Source: Unio delphinus | Lineage: Eukaryota; Mollusca; Bivalvia; Unionida; Unionidae | DNA: 64,000 bases | Direction: 5' to 3' | NCBI GenBank assembly: GCA_029339505.1 | Contig: JAQISU010000057.1 | Coordinates: 5,104,001-5,168,000, forward strand | In this document: positions 1-12,419 of the stretch, one piece after another | Position numbering within the stretch: the first letter of the stretch is position 1 | How the letters are laid out: the number at the start of each line of letters is the position of its first letter | The notes under the pieces: generated by a model | What the model was told of the DNA's origin: nothing | Databases searched by the model: none | Seen by the model: only the letters and a program-made list of their open reading frames with translations | Program-made: the position numbers and the translations under genes

Positions 1-448
1 TCATCCATTACGTGATTGTGCTATGTTTTTCCACTGAATTCAGACCTATATGATCTGTGACAAAATTACTGAATATTTTAAATGTGTGTGAGCATATTTT
101 ATGGAATTAGTACAAGAGGATAATATTTCTTTTTACAGTCCATTTGCATGGAATTGCAGATGCATTTTTGAAACGTTTTCATGCGGAGAACATGTAACAA
201 TAACCTATAGGAAATAACGTGCTTGAATGATTAGAATGCAAAGACTGATTGACTCAAGATGTTCAGGTCCTGTAATATTAAGAGGGTAAAAGATTTTGGT
301 TTTTTCTAATTTCAATGCGCTATATTTCACAAATAATTTTGCAACATGTACATTTTTAAAACTAAGTTTGTTAGCAGCCTGGTGTTGTCATTCTATCTGC
401 ATACTGTAGAATGACTGTCAAAAGTAGAATATGTGTTCTTTTATTTAT
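1..448. other. AT-rich non-coding start of window
   Basis: I see no coding sequence here on either strand. The minus-strand zinc-finger gene whose exons lie at 699-6770 should continue leftwards through or beyond this stretch, so it is probably intron. Confidence 0.4.
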
Positions 449-655
449 TCAACGTTCCAAATCAACTGACAACTACTCCTTTTCTATTCAAAAGGGATTA
501 GTGTTCTTTTATCAATTCAATGTCCTAAATCAACTAATAGCTACTCTTTGTTTTAATCAATGTCCCAAATCATCTGACAGCTACACCTTTTCTATTCAAC
601 ATCCCAAATCAATTCAAAGCTACTCTGTTTCAATTCAATGTCCCAAATCAACTGG
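449..655. repeat. Minisatellite, ~39-bp unit, about five copies
   Basis: Imperfect units share the core CCAAATCAACTGA followed by a CTACTC-type segment and a TTTCTATT end. One unit is separated from the next by a short interruption. The 85-codon frame that crosses it is a by-product of the repeat, not a gene. Confidence 0.8.
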
Positions 656-698
656 CATATTCATTTAAATGGACTAAAAGAGTCACATGTTTACATAC

Positions 699-884
699 TA
701 GGCTTGAACTGTGCTGCCTCTGTCTGAGTGCTCTCTGTGTTTGTCTGACTTATCGGTAGATCAGCAAAGTGAAGGTCTTTGATATCTTGCAGGATGATAA
801 CGGTCTGTGGCTGATCTCCGCCTAAATCTGCATCCAGCAAAGCACTAGGTAGCAGGCCTTCTGCATCATTTATAACAGTTCCAT
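699..884 (-). CDS. Zinc-finger protein, second coding exon
   Basis: This exon continues the zinc-finger protein begun at 6544-6770. A good acceptor (CTTTTAG) precedes position 884. The exon opens with two bases that complete the codon left open by the upstream exon, giving Asp, so the phases match exactly. The peptide is acidic and rich in Thr, Gln, Ser and Asp, with no finger: it runs through the motifs VIILQDIKD and NTESTQTEAAQF, like the linker between the lone N-terminal finger and the finger array in ZFP64/ZNF341-type proteins. A GTATGT donor follows at 698. If that donor is not used, the frame ends four codons later at a TAA. I prefer the donor because no finger array has appeared yet. 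The array would lie left of position 1. Confidence 0.65.
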
Positions 885-910
885 CTAAAAGATATACATA
901 CCATGACAAC

Positions 911-934
911 TATATATATATATATATATATACT
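911..934. repeat. (TA)n microsatellite
   Basis: Twelve TA units just upstream (minus-strand sense) of the 884 acceptor. Confidence 0.95.
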
Positions 935-2453
935 AGAATTTTCTTTGACCAATTGTTGGACTCGGTATATGTAATAACAAAATAAAAAGAGAACATTATT
1001 TATTTAAATTCATGCAGAATGTTATTATCTCCCCAGTTTTCTATAAATATAAAACACTGAAGACAATTTAAAAACAAAATATTAACCATTTAGTTTTACC
1101 AAATGCAAGTTTCCCACTTCTGGATAAGTATCATCCAAGAAATATTGAAAACAACAAAATTATTTTCTTTTGAAATATGTAACCTGATAGTATTATACAT
1201 CTGAAGAAGATATCCTGCTACTTGATATAGGTTCCACCCTGTCAAATTGAGCTCTTCGAACTGAAGGATCTCTATGGTAAATGCTAAGATAAAGTCATCT
1301 TTGCCCTCAATTCCATGACTTATGTCAGTTAGTCAAATGCAATCTTAGTGGTGACTATCCTAATCTTGCAAGCCAATATACAAAAAAATGAAATCTTGTC
1401 TTGGGTTCGTTCCCTGTTGACAACCAATCACTGCCAGGTTGATTGAGCCAAAGCAAATATATTCCTTCTTTCCTTGATTGGCAAGAACAAGCAAGATCTC
1501 CCTCTTCTGTTTGGCTCAGTTCACTTTAGGTACCACTTCTGAACCCTGATGGGGTCCTGTAGTTGGGACAAAGGGTCACAAGAAGACAGTGATTTGATGA
1601 TGATGGTGATTAATGATGAATGACCGATTCCCCATCAGCAGGAGTCTGTTCTTGACAATAAAAGTTCGGATCATTGGGAGATTAACTGAACTGCATATAA
1701 TCTGGGTCAACCAAAAGAGTAGTGTATCTCACTCATTCTGCCTGCTGTTATCAGAATGAACAGGAAACTGGTTTTAAAAGAAAGGTACGTCATATTAGTT
1801 TGAGTAATTCTTATTCAACCACATCAAAACCCATGGAGATTCCATTCAGGACAAAGTGCAAAGAATTCAACCACATTAAAATCTATGGATACTCCACTGT
1901 GGACAAAGGGTAAAGAATTCAGTCCAGACAAAGTAAAAGTTTGCAAGAAGGTCAGAAATCTTTGTTCAGGTACATATCATCCCTATCAATGATCTTTGAA
2001 TATACCTGAAATTGTGGAACGGTAGTTTGCGATTGTGATGAGAACTAACTTCTTGAACAGTCATATTAGTTATTGTGGTACTCACTACTCCAAGTAGAGT
2101 TGTTTCTGTTTACACCACAATATGAAACCCTCTATTTCCCATCATAGGCTTTCAAAGTAGTGCAACTTCTTACTGAAGTTCTTCTGTTCACCAATTTTTC
2201 TAAAAGGCATTTAATTCTGATTGTTTGCTTGATATGAACCAAACATGCAGGTTCAACATCTCTGTGTTTTTATGGAAACTTACATTGAGGCTGTTTGAGA
2301 AAGTGGAGAAAAGGCAGGATCTTTTGTGATCCACAACTGCCAAGGTTCAATAGGTCACAGACCCACGATTTTCCCCACTTGAGGAGATTAACTAGAAATA
2401 GTACTCTGCTTTCCTTGCATGTACTGGATCTGGGCTTGAGGGAAATGAGCATG

Positions 2454-2630
2454 CATCAAGACCATTCTGATTCAGGAAGTGTCATCAAGACCATTCTGAT
2501 TCAGGAAGTGTCAACAAGACCATTCTGATTAAGGAAGTGTCAACAAGACCATTCTGATTCAGGAAGTGTCAACAAGACCATTCTGATTCAGGAAGTGTCA
2601 ACAAGACCATTCTGATTCAGGAAGTGTCAA
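2454..2630. repeat. Minisatellite, 29-bp unit, six copies
   Basis: Near-perfect tandem copies of a 29-bp unit containing CAAGACCATTCTGATT and CAGGAAGTGT. The first copies read CATCAAG and later ones CAACAAG, so the later copies form one homogenised subset. The low divergence suggests recent expansion. Confidence 0.9.
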
Positions 2631-4636
2631 CTACCCTGGCTTATGACATTGTGATTGAAGAGAGGTAAAGAGCTTTCCATTCCACCTTGATAGAGAAATT
2701 AGAACACCATTCCCTCACAGCATTTCCTGCCAAGACTGAAAGGTATTACAGATGGCTTTCATTGCCATGAGACTGACCTGTAATGACCATTCCTGGAGGA
2801 GCTCAGCACTGTTCATTGGAATGAGTGCTTGTCATGGGTACTGTATCCAGTCCTGCTGGCAGCTGTGCTGATTGTAAGGAGTAGCAGTTGATCCAGCAGT
2901 GAAAAACTTGCTGTGAACCAGGGGAGGTCATGGTACCTCTTATAACCTGAAATATTATTCACTGGGTCTAAAAAGAGATCTTGTAACCTGACAGCACATA
3001 ACCACAGAACAGGAGGCTTTGATAACCTGAGAGGCAAAGAGATTCCAAAATTAAAAGTGGTTGTTCAAGTGAAGCATTAAGCAACCATGGTTTCCAGATC
3101 AATGAAGAACTGGGATTAAATTAAATAGGATTTGTACTCATTTGAGATGGAACTGGAGACAAAGCATACATCAAACAAAGTATTTTATTATTCACTACAA
3201 ACAGATGCTCACCATGTATTTTTGATATATGGACTCCCTCTCCAAAAGTAATGAGGACCAGTTTTACGGAATCCATGTGAAAGAACCACAACAATGAAAA
3301 GGCATGGAGCAAGATTATGGTAAAGTTGTATTGTGTAGGAACTAAATCAATCTTTTTGTGAGGAGACTATATTGTAGTGACAACCAGGGGTATTGTGGCA
3401 CGAGTGTCTTGCATTCTATGGTGAAGGGTGAAGACACACACACACCCTCCACCATCATTAAGAATATCAGAAAAATGGCAAAAAAGGCATTTCATAGTTT
3501 TCAGTAAATATAGGTGTAATATTTTTGTAAAAAATATTGCTGTGAAGAGAGCTGGATGGAAGTTGTGCCCCCTCTCTGGTCAATTTTATGGCCTCCACTC
3601 TCTGGCATTAAAAAAACCTCTGCAAGATATAGGGTGCAATCTGATGATGGTTTTGTGATGGTCTTTAAGCAGCATGAATAGAATTAATCCTGTCTACAAA
3701 AAACAACTTAATGGACACTGATATAGCACGGGAGAGTCTGCATTGAGCTGCCCTCCTAAGTACACAAGCCCTAGAGAAGATTTCTACCCAGACACAGAAA
3801 GGTCTATGTTCACAGGGGCTATAAAAGTCCTTAAAAATGCACTTGCCCAGTCAAGCAAAATATTTAAATTGTGTAACCATCCAAAATAAATAAAAAAGTT
3901 AACAATTTTAAAGACCTAAATTTGGTCATGTATAAGGTTGGTTTCTAAAATTTATTTGCGACCCATCTAACATAAGTGTTGACAACTTCAGAATGATCGC
4001 AATCTGTTACTGCTACTCAAGACTGTATAGTCAAAGCCTTGGCATATTTGTCAAGAAAGAAAAGCTGCTGTGTCATTGGTGTCTTCACCAATCAGCTTAA
4101 ATGAAGGAGATTAATGACTAACTGTTGTGTAGAATTGATGACCTGGAGAATTCTAAGGCTTTCTTTTCAAAAAGCCAAGTACCAGCGACATTCTCATTTT
4201 ACTTGAACAAAACACACTCAGATGCCTTCATTACTGATCTCTCAGCCATTGATTAAAATCTAGCAGCGGTTCACAATTCTGCATCAGTTTTATACAGTAG
4301 ACAAAATTGTGTTATATGCTACACCAAAGCTAGTCCAGAATGTAGCACCTATGTCTTCAATGTTAGATTTGGCTTCATTGACAATTTTCAGACATGTGCA
4401 GAAATCTGGCAATGAAAATGCTAAGGAGGTTATGTCTAGGATTGCTTGAGTCATCAAATGGGCAGTTCATCATTTTATAGCCAATGTTTTGACTGCTTAG
4501 GCCAACTTAGACCTGATATGACATGGTGCATGTCTGCAGTCATGCTACTCAATCATCATTTAACCTTTTTCATTATTCTTCGGGTTACAGCTTCCTAGTG
4601 TCCACATAATAAGTACTGTCAAACTCATTGAATCCA

Positions 4637-4868
4637 TTTTTCCAATAGGACATGGATTTTCACCTATTTTTCCCAATAGGGCATGAATTTTCAGCCATTT
4701 TTCCCAATAGGACATGGGTTTTCAGCCATTTTTCCCAATAGGACATGGATTTTCAGCCATTTTTCCCAATAGGACATGGATTTTCAGCCATTTTTCCAAT
4801 AGAACATGGATTTTCAGCCATTTTTCCCAATAGGACATGGATTTTCAGCTATTTTTCAAATAGGACAT
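4637..4868. repeat. Minisatellite, 31-bp unit, about eight copies
   Basis: Units carry AATAGGACATGGATTTTCAG followed by CCATTTTTCCC. Single-base loss in the C run changes the unit length between 30 and 31. The frame through it (Phe-Ser-Ala-Ile-type repeats) is a repeat artefact, although it runs into the DIRS fragment that starts right after it. Confidence 0.9.
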
Positions 4869-4874
4869 GGATTA

Positions 4875-5640
4875 TCAGATGGAGAGTTGCAACTCTTCAG
4901 ATTATTCAATGTGGTGATGGACTTTATTCCTCCTGGCTGTCTTTTTATATGATTCTTATGAATGGTACTCCTAGCAGAATGGCACCCCTTTTAAAGTTGC
5001 CTCGTTCAAATGGTCATGATCACGCCTGGGATACGATCACTCTTGCATCAGTGGTGCAACCCAGGTTGGCTGACCATTGGAATTCTGCTGGAGACAGGTG
5101 GAAATAATGGTATGTACTGATGCCAGTACATATGGTTGGGGTGCACACCTGTTACCCAACTTTACTACTATCAGTGACATGTGGGAGCCAGGGGAGTGGC
5201 CTCTCCACTTTAACCTTTCAGAAATGAAGGCTCTCAATGCATCTCAGTTCTGGAAGGATTGACTATCAGTCAAAATGGTCCTCATTATATCTAACAAATC
5301 TGAAGTGGTGATGTACATACTTATACGGGGGTGGGGCACCCAATCAACCAGTTCCAATTTTTGCAGTTTCCAATGTTGGTGTGAAAATCTACATATCAAT
5401 GTACAAATCAGACTACTGGCAGATTCAATTTCTTAGTTGACAAGGGGAGGTCAAGTTATTCACATGGAATGGTCTCTCCATGAATTCATCTTTAATTGGA
5501 TCTGTGCTCTTTGTGGGTGTTCAATGATCGATTCTTTGTGTGACATGGTGGAATCATGTCAAGTCTTCTCAAGTTTTTATCTCAAAGATTTAGCTTCACA
5601 GGAGCAAACCTTGAATCTAGCAGCCAGAAAATAAGGTACT
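4875..5640 (+). mobile_element. DIRS-type retrotransposon fragment (RT end and RNase H)
   Basis: Broken reading frames on the plus strand resemble the reverse transcriptase C-terminus and RNase H of DIRS-like, tyrosine-recombinase retrotransposons. Visible pieces are SRMAPLL near 4975, TDASTYGWGAHL at about 5117-5152 (RNase H catalytic Asp region), MWEPGEWPLHFNLSEMKAL at about 5178-5240, a WCENLHINVQIR-like stretch near 5375-5415, and QVIHMEWSLHEFIFNWIC near 5452-5505, the post-RNase H segment typical of this group. At least two frame changes and stops separate them, so it is dead. It sits antisense inside the zinc-finger intron. I saw no recombinase domain or terminal repeats. Confidence 0.7.
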
Positions 5641-6543
5641 AAGGCAAGTTTTGAGAAACAATATTATAAATTTAAATTTTAACTGATCGGTTACATTGTG
5701 ATCATAATATTTCATTGTATCCTGGATACAATGACTTTTAGGTCCCATGTTAGCCTCATAGAGTTTGCCAGATTGCCAACTCTAAACCAATGGCTTTACA
5801 AAGATTGTTTTAATGCACGTCACCAATTTTATTATCAGTAGATAATTTGTTAATAAAACTTGAGAAATTTCTTTGTCTTCTGTGTCTAGAAATAAAAGGC
5901 ACTAGTCTCTAATGATTAACTACCAGAAGAATTGATGATACAGTTTGACAAACGATTCACTAGAAAAAAATAAGTTCTCATATTGTTCTCAAAAGTCCGA
6001 TTGTCAAATATTTTCATGAATGATTTCAACGTGAAAATTGTTAGGAACTGGATGAAATAAAACAAATCCTTCAGTTTTTAGTACTAAATAAATACTTACA
6101 AAAGTCTACCTTTTATTATCTCTCACACTTAAAATACAGCTATTTTCAAACCCTTTCTACATATCCATTTATATTTCTATATACATACATGTCTGCTTTT
6201 GCTCTTCTAACTATACCTGCATTCTAACTCTTTCTAATATACACATCTCTTTACCTGTTTTGTTTACATATATATTGTATGTTAATTTAAAAACTCTGCA
6301 TATTGTGTGAAGGCTGCCAAAAATAAAAAAAAAACATCAGTTTAAATAAATAAAATGTGATTTCCTTAAAAAAATATCTTATTTTATCTTATTGTTTTAC
6401 ATGTAGTATGGTACTATGCTTTGGGCAAGCTTAAATTTTCCAAGGATAACGTTCCAGACAGCTTGCCAGGGCAATCTAACTTATAAATTTTTTAAATCGC
6501 TATGTAAATCCAGACATGGTTACAGTAGTTATGAAATATTTAC

Positions 6544-6770
6544 CTGCAAGTGTAGGAGGGTCCTGAGCTGAAAGTTCAGACATAATTGAACCAGTCCCTG
6601 AATCCAATGGCTCATTCTCACAAATGGTTCGAGTCTGTTCAAGGGGAGAAACTCTGCTGGATTCACAACCCTTCTTCTTGTGGCCAACAAACAGCTCTAT
6701 GTCATTGAATGTCAACATACACCCACCACAGATGAATGTGTCCAGTGGCATTGTGTTAGGCTTGGAAAAC
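6544..6770 (-). CDS. C2H2-family zinc-finger protein, first coding exon (ZFP64/ZNF341-like)
   Basis: Exon bounded by an acceptor TTTTACAG (ending 6771) and a donor CAG|GTAAATA (from 6543). The first ATG (6751-6749) has A at -3. I take it as the start because the next residues are a single zinc finger: CGGCMLTFNDIELFVGHKKKGC-type spacing C-x2-C-x12-H-x4-C. A lone N-terminal finger of this spacing, followed by a long low-complexity linker, is known from vertebrate ZFP64, ZNF341 and E4F1, which are DNA-binding nuclear regulators. Residues 30-69 are Ser/Glu-rich. 69 codons plus one base are encoded here and the phase fits the exon at 699-884. The part upstream of the ATG (6752-6770) would be 5' UTR, implying at least one further non-coding exon. 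Which family member it is cannot be decided without the finger array. Confidence 0.7.
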
Positions 6771-6997
6771 CTGTAAAACAAAGTAAATTGCTTATCTTTA
6801 AAGCTAAAGATTATCAATAGTAACTTATTTTTTAATTTATGTTTTACACATGCAAGAAATCATTGAATCAAGTAATAAGATTCTGAGTTGCTAAGTAATA
6901 TCTCATACAAAATCTCCTAAGTTGGTCCTTCCATGAGCGAACAAATGAAAATGCTAAAACCACTGCATTACATGTACTTCCACATGAAGGTATGCCA

Positions 6998-7165
6998 TAA
7001 AAAGATACAGTCAATTGAAGCTGTATCGTATACCATCAAAAGGTACTGTCAGTGGAAGCTGTATCATGTACCATCAAAAGGTATTGTCAATGAAGCTGTA
7101 TTGTGTACTGTCAAAAGGTGCTGTATTGTGTACCGTCAAAAGGTGCTGTCAATGGAAGCTTGTCG
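6998..7165. repeat. Minisatellite, ~42-bp unit, about four copies
   Basis: Repeats of a unit with GAAGCTGTAT followed by ACCATCAAAAGGT and a CTGTCA segment. The reading frames across it are artefacts. Confidence 0.75.
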
Positions 7166-7445
7166 GAGGTTCATCGCACTTACTGCAAGCAATGTGCACT
7201 AAATAAGTTACTAGTTCTGCATCACCAGCTGATTTAAGGAATATTTGAAGATTGCTGAAAAGTACGTTATTTTAAAAATGCCTCCTTGAATATCACTGTC
7301 TCTAAATGATGGGCAAATAGAATCTATATCTTCTTAAAATCACTATCACTGTAACAAATTGGTTAATCAGTTTGTCGTCCAATTATGTTACGCAATAGTC
7401 AAATTACATAATTACCACATCTTGTCAAGTTAGTTTGTTTGTTTG

Positions 7446-7672
7446 CTTAGGATTTTTAACGTAGCATTAACAATTTTTCAGTCATATCTCTATGACGTCC
7501 CACCCAGTCACATTATCCTGACACTCAGCTGACCAGTCCTTAACACTAACCTCTTAATGCTTAGTACCAAGCGAGGCAGTTGTTAGTACCATTATGACTC
7601 AACCAGGGATCGAACCCACGACCTCCCTCTTCCACGGCAGACGTTCTAATCACTAGGCCATCGGAGCGGTTC
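7446..7672 (-). mobile_element. tRNA-derived SINE, family 1, internally deleted copy
   Basis: On the minus strand the copy starts near 7672 with a degenerate tRNA-like head: an A-box-like GGCCTAGTGATTAGA and a B-box GGTTCGATCCC. It ends in a tail matching the other family-1 copies (GCTTTAACG / AAAATCCTAA type) at 7446. About 80 bp in the middle, present in the other copies, is missing. Confidence 0.75.
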
Positions 7673-9039
7673 CTGCATCTGTCAAGAACTAAAGGATCAA
7701 ATCTTTTCTAGCAAATGAGAGTCAGAATGTGAAACTTTGGATGGTTGTTTTCTGGTGGCTTTTGCAAGTGACAGGTGTAGACTTTACAACTTTGTTGTGC
7801 ACGATGTGTTACTTTTAACTGGAACAATGAAGTTGTTTAAACAGTCTGAGGTCAATATGTACTTTCATACTAATGCTGGCATTCCTAATCTCAGTGGTAA
7901 TCTCTTGTTGTCATAGGTGATTACAGATGCATTTCTTTCATTCTCTCTGATAAGTTTCTGTTTGATAGCAGCGTTGATTTTTCATCTTGATCTTTAATGT
8001 TGATTTACACTTTGGGCAACATGTACATCAGTATCCAAAATTAAAACAAGCACATGCCATTGTAAAAATATTTGTCAGTGACAACACAACATCTGAGTAA
8101 CTCCTCTTGTATACACTGGAATATACATGGCACCTGTTTATCAGCTGTTTCCCCGCAAAGAACAAACTGACATATATAATATCTTGAAGGTCAGTGTTTT
8201 TATTTACTTGTGTGCTGATTAAAAAATTTATGACCCAAGATATCATAGCACTGTCGTATATAGTCTTGTCTTCCATGTCATTCAATTACCAAGCTACATA
8301 ATCATTCTACAATAATAATTAAAAAAAAGAGTAGATAACATTTTAAGAAATCATATCACAATAGATTTTCCTGAAATACAGATAAGCAGAGAACAGAGAA
8401 TGCAAGGAATAACTATTTGTTAGCTATTTTCCTACATATTTTATACAAATTTATGACCAGGAAATTCTTTGAAATCTGTTTGAAACCTAGCTACTTGTCA
8501 GTATTTTGTTTCTAATTTTCAACTGGTTGATCAAACATTGGGTAGAGAACATAAAAAAAGACAAGAATTTTGTGAAAGCTAGGTCTGATCAGGTGGGAAG
8601 TCAGCACTGCTCTTACTATTTAGATGGTGTGTTAAAACATTACAGTCATTATTAGAATTATTAATGCTGCCATAGATATAAACATACATGTTTGAATTAT
8701 TTTTTAAAACTGGTAAAACAAGTTTAAAAAATGAAGAACTTGTTTCACATAATCACCAAATGTTTTATAAAAATGAACAAAGCCATAATTTAATAAATTT
8801 CTAATAAAATGAAGTTACTTAACAACTTCAAACATTCAATGTTTCCAAAAAAGAACAAACTTTTAATTTCTTGCAAATTTGTTATTGCAGACAATAGCAG
8901 TAATACATCAGTGGTGGTGATCACAATGTATTTGATTATGCCCCTTCTTTGTACTGGGATCACATGTTGAACTGCTTGTGGTATTCACAAATCTTCTGCT
9001 TTTATTTATATAAGGCACAGCAGGTCCCTCAGTCTAACA

Positions 9040-9338
9040 GGTGTGTGTGTGTGTATGTGATTTAGATTTTTAACATAGCTTTAACAATTTTTCAGTCATA
9101 TTGCTTTGATGCCTGCAGTGAGGTAGTTTATAGTGATGTCTAACACTGGGGTATCATGCTGCAGATTTGTGGCATGATGTCCCACCCAGTCACATCATCC
9201 TGAAACCAGACTGACCATCAAGCCATGCAGCTGTTAGTACCATTTTTATAAGTCTTTGGTAGGACTCGGCTGGTATTCAAACATGCAACCTCCCACATCT
9301 GAGGAAGCTGCTTTAACCACTAGGATACTGGAGTGGTC
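9040..9338 (-). mobile_element. tRNA-derived SINE, family 1, full-length but diverged
   Basis: Same family as 57463-57781. The tRNA head at the 9338 end is badly diverged, with no intact B box. The body with GTGATGTCTA and the conserved central block (plus-strand sense CCCACCCAGTCACATCATCC) are clear. The 3' end runs into a short GT/CA microsatellite at 9041-9058. Confidence 0.75.
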
Positions 9339-9339
9339 C

Positions 9340-10740
9340 AACAGTCTAATGACTCATCAAAAAAAAATTCTGCCTCATTGTGTGTGCTGTTAGTGTTAAA
9401 TAATACCTATTGTATCATTCTTCTAATACTTGTCACTTTACAACATGAGCCCTCAAGTACTTTATGCCAGCTAAATAATGAAATAAACCAAGAAAAAAAA
9501 AAAGAGAAAAAAATTATACCAACTGATGAAAACTTGTCAGATTACTCCTGTGAACTATTCTGACTCCTAACATTGTTTATCAATCTAAATAAGAGACAAG
9601 GTAAGTAACTACAAAGCATTCCCTTCCATGACTGACCATAAATTCCTTGTTGCTATATCTATTCAAGAAGGCACTCAACTATTATCTATGTTTCATTTTA
9701 GTTCCGATATATTTTTCCATTCATGAAGCCATCGTCGACTTTTCTGCAATGCACCAAACTTAAGTTATGGGGAAAAAAATGAAAGTATTGTGTAAAAGTT
9801 ATGCTCACCTATAATTTGCCAGAATGTAGAGATATGCAACTCTAAGACTCGTGCCTTCAAGTTGAGAACAGTGGCTGATGCAAAGGCAAGTTCTGCTTAC
9901 CATTTACTTAAAATAATTCTTGAAATCTTGTTCCATGAAGGAATTTGATACATGTTTGCAAACATCCACTCAATTTTACATCCATCAGTACATAATTCAC
10001 TACCTCCTAAGTGAAGAGCACTTCTCTGGCACATGTAACTATGGGAATAAATTTTAAAAATGATTGGCTCACAAGTTATTAATTACATTATTTAGCATTT
10101 AAACGAACTAAATAGTAGACTCATTATTTCTTTATCTCTACTAGAATGATCTGGTATATTTTGCAATAATATTTATATTAAATTGTAACCTTCACATCAT
10201 TCTGTACATATTGGCAAATCATAGGTACTAAGTGGGCCTAGTTTAGTCTGGAAGGCTGCAATTTTTAAGTTTTGAAGTCTCAAATATTCAGTTTGGTGCA
10301 ATGTAGAAGAGTCCAGTCTGGCTTGATGAATAAAAAATATCAGGAGTAATTAGCCATACATTACAGCTGAGTACCTTCTTGGACAATATAAGCCTGGAAT
10401 GGAGTTAGTACAGTATAATAGCCAGTTCGTGCTCATAGGAGTAATTTGAGTAAAACATGTCACTTGGTACAAGTTTTTCTTTCAGGTCATTGATTTTTGT
10501 TTTTCAATATTGAGGATGCCTAGCCACCGGTAAGGTCAAAGAAGAATGATTGCAACATAGTTGTTAAAAACCAAGCTGCATTAAAAATATACATATCATC
10601 GTCAACCTTAAATAAGAACGACAAAACGGAACATTTAGCATATACTGGAAGCCTTAAACATACCCCCCAAACATACTGAGACAATGACAGACGAGGTTCA
10701 TAATGACTGTAATTGCAAAACTGAAAGTAAGCCAACCTGA
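9340..10740. other. Gene-less stretch
   Basis: AT-rich single-copy-looking sequence. I see no exon with matching splice sites and no recognisable repeat. It would be the first intron of the minus-strand zinc-finger gene if that gene starts near 10.75-11.0 kb. Confidence 0.35.
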
Positions 10741-11256
10741 CTCTGGATTCGAAACGACGGTCTTCTCTTCTTGGGGTGTCTAACTCAGCACAATAAATGG
10801 AATGTTAAAGAAATAGTGAGTAAGTCATGAAAAAATATAATACGCACGATTCTCTAAAAACTACAAACTTTCAATTCAAAAGTATGAAGCTTCTTAAAAT
10901 CTAGTAAAACAATTAAATTTAGCAATTTGTTATGATTTGCGGCTGTAAAATGGCTGCCAAGATCTCAGCGTATTCGGTCACGTGATCTTTACTAGATTTT
11001 TTTTTTTGCCGTATATCAAGGTCAGTAACGGAATGGAAATGGTCTCAATTTACTCTCCAGTCTGACTCGCGATCGATACAATTAACCGCTAGTCGATTCA
11101 GAAGTAATTTATCAATCAATTATTCGTTGTAAAATCGGTTTCAATTACTAACGAATTTATCCCATTTTTTATTTTAATTTTAAAATGTATACGCAAGAGC
11201 TTTTACTGAAGTCAAATAGGTCAAAAGTTGGGGAAAAAAAAAATAAATAAACAAAA
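10740..11256. promoter_or_regulatory. Candidate bidirectional promoter region
   Basis: This stretch is richer in CpG than its surroundings. It carries a YY1-like element (AAAATGGCTGCC, 10947-10958) and an E-box GTCACGTGAT (CACGTG at 10979-10984), 20 bp apart, both typical of TATA-less promoters of widely expressed animal genes. It lies upstream of the minus-strand zinc-finger gene, and of a possible plus-strand first exon at 11257. Start sites cannot be placed from sequence alone. Confidence 0.4.
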
Positions 11257-11290
11257 ATGGCGCAACACAAAATACTGATTGACGATAATG
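11257..11290 (+). CDS. Possible first coding exon of a divergent gene
   Basis: An ATG in good context (ACAAAAATGG, a YY1-type start overlap) opens a frame MAQHKILIDDN with one base left over. It stops at a clean donor ATG|GTAAAT at 11291. The segment has codon texture unlike the AT-rich flanks and lies about 270 bp from the E-box/YY1 cluster. I could not find the next exon, and 11 codons cannot identify a family, so this may be chance. Confidence 0.3.
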
Positions 11291-11299
11291 GTAAATATT

Positions 11300-12326
11300 A
11301 GTACTAAGAAGTTACGTACAAATATTGACCTGCAAATTAAAGTTGTATAGAACTCACATAGCAAGTTACTGCAAAGAACAACTATAAACGTTAATTAAAA
11401 ACGTACAAGGGTTAGTTTATAGCATCTTTGTGCATACAAAGATACATCAATCAATGAGTGTTAGCAAAAGACAAAGAAATAACCCATTAAAAAAAAAATT
11501 CGAACGCTAAAAAAGGAAAATAAATACGAAATTTCATAAAGAGCCAGATCTTAATTTAAAAAGCACACGAAAGCACACGAAATCGTGTCCAAGTCTAGCA
11601 GTAGATACAAGATACATGATATTGTTAAATGCATATGTGCAGTAAAACGGTTTTTAAAATCCATGAATTTGATCAATTTGCTTATATACTTTATAACGAG
11701 GTCTTTGCGTCATTTGCCATACCGAGAGCCTAACGGGAATTATAATTTCGCGATAGTCATTTAAGAACCACACAGAAAATATTGTGTTAAAATGGTTCGT
11801 TGGATTAACACGGGGAATGGTATTATGAAGAAAAAAAAATCCTTAGAGTCAAAGTATATTGTGCCAAATGATTATTTGACATTGCCGTAAGTTTACATTT
11901 TCGTTCAGTATATAGAGACAAATTGTAAATAACGAAACGGGAAATCATGTATTAACATTAAGTTTAACACGCGAACGGGAACGGGAATGGCATAATAGAG
12001 CCAAAATGTAAATCCTATGTTAACTTGGGGATTGATACATCACCCTTTCCGAGTTGAGAAAAGTATTGATCCGTACGGTAAATGTAAAAATGTTAATTTG
12101 TTTTTTTGTTAAAAATGATAATTCATCACATACTACTATAATCCATCACCCGCTTCTTGATTACAATTTCCAACACACCACCTTTACAATCCATCACCCA
12201 CTCTTTAAACACTATCCAAATAAACACCCTACCATCCAACGAAACGGATAGGAGGTGTTCAGACATACACCTTCATTTATACACACAAACATATCACAAA
12301 AGAATGGGGTAGAATGCAAAACAAGG

Positions 12327-12330
<4 letters not shown>
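11300..12330. other. Gene-less stretch
   Basis: AT-rich sequence with scattered CpG and no exon I can support. At about 12130-12210 a CATCACCC-type short motif recurs a few times. Confidence 0.35.

Positions 12331-12419
<89 letters not shown>

Larger units (their letters stand above)
885..6543 (-). other. Intron of the zinc-finger gene
   Basis: GT-AG intron of about 5.66 kb between the two zinc-finger exons; its donor is CAG|GTAAATA at 6543. It holds a TA repeat (911-934), two minisatellites (2454-2630, 4637-4868) and a DIRS-type retrotransposon fragment in opposite orientation (4875-5640). In 935-2450, 2640-4630 and 5640-6540 I see no supported gene. Some of 1200-3100 has more GC and coding-like texture and could be further decayed DIRS sequence, but I could not match a domain. 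Confidence 0.6.

Noticed and set aside
4745..5107. 120-codon plus-strand frame
   Set aside because: First half is the 31-bp minisatellite; second half is the broken DIRS fragment.
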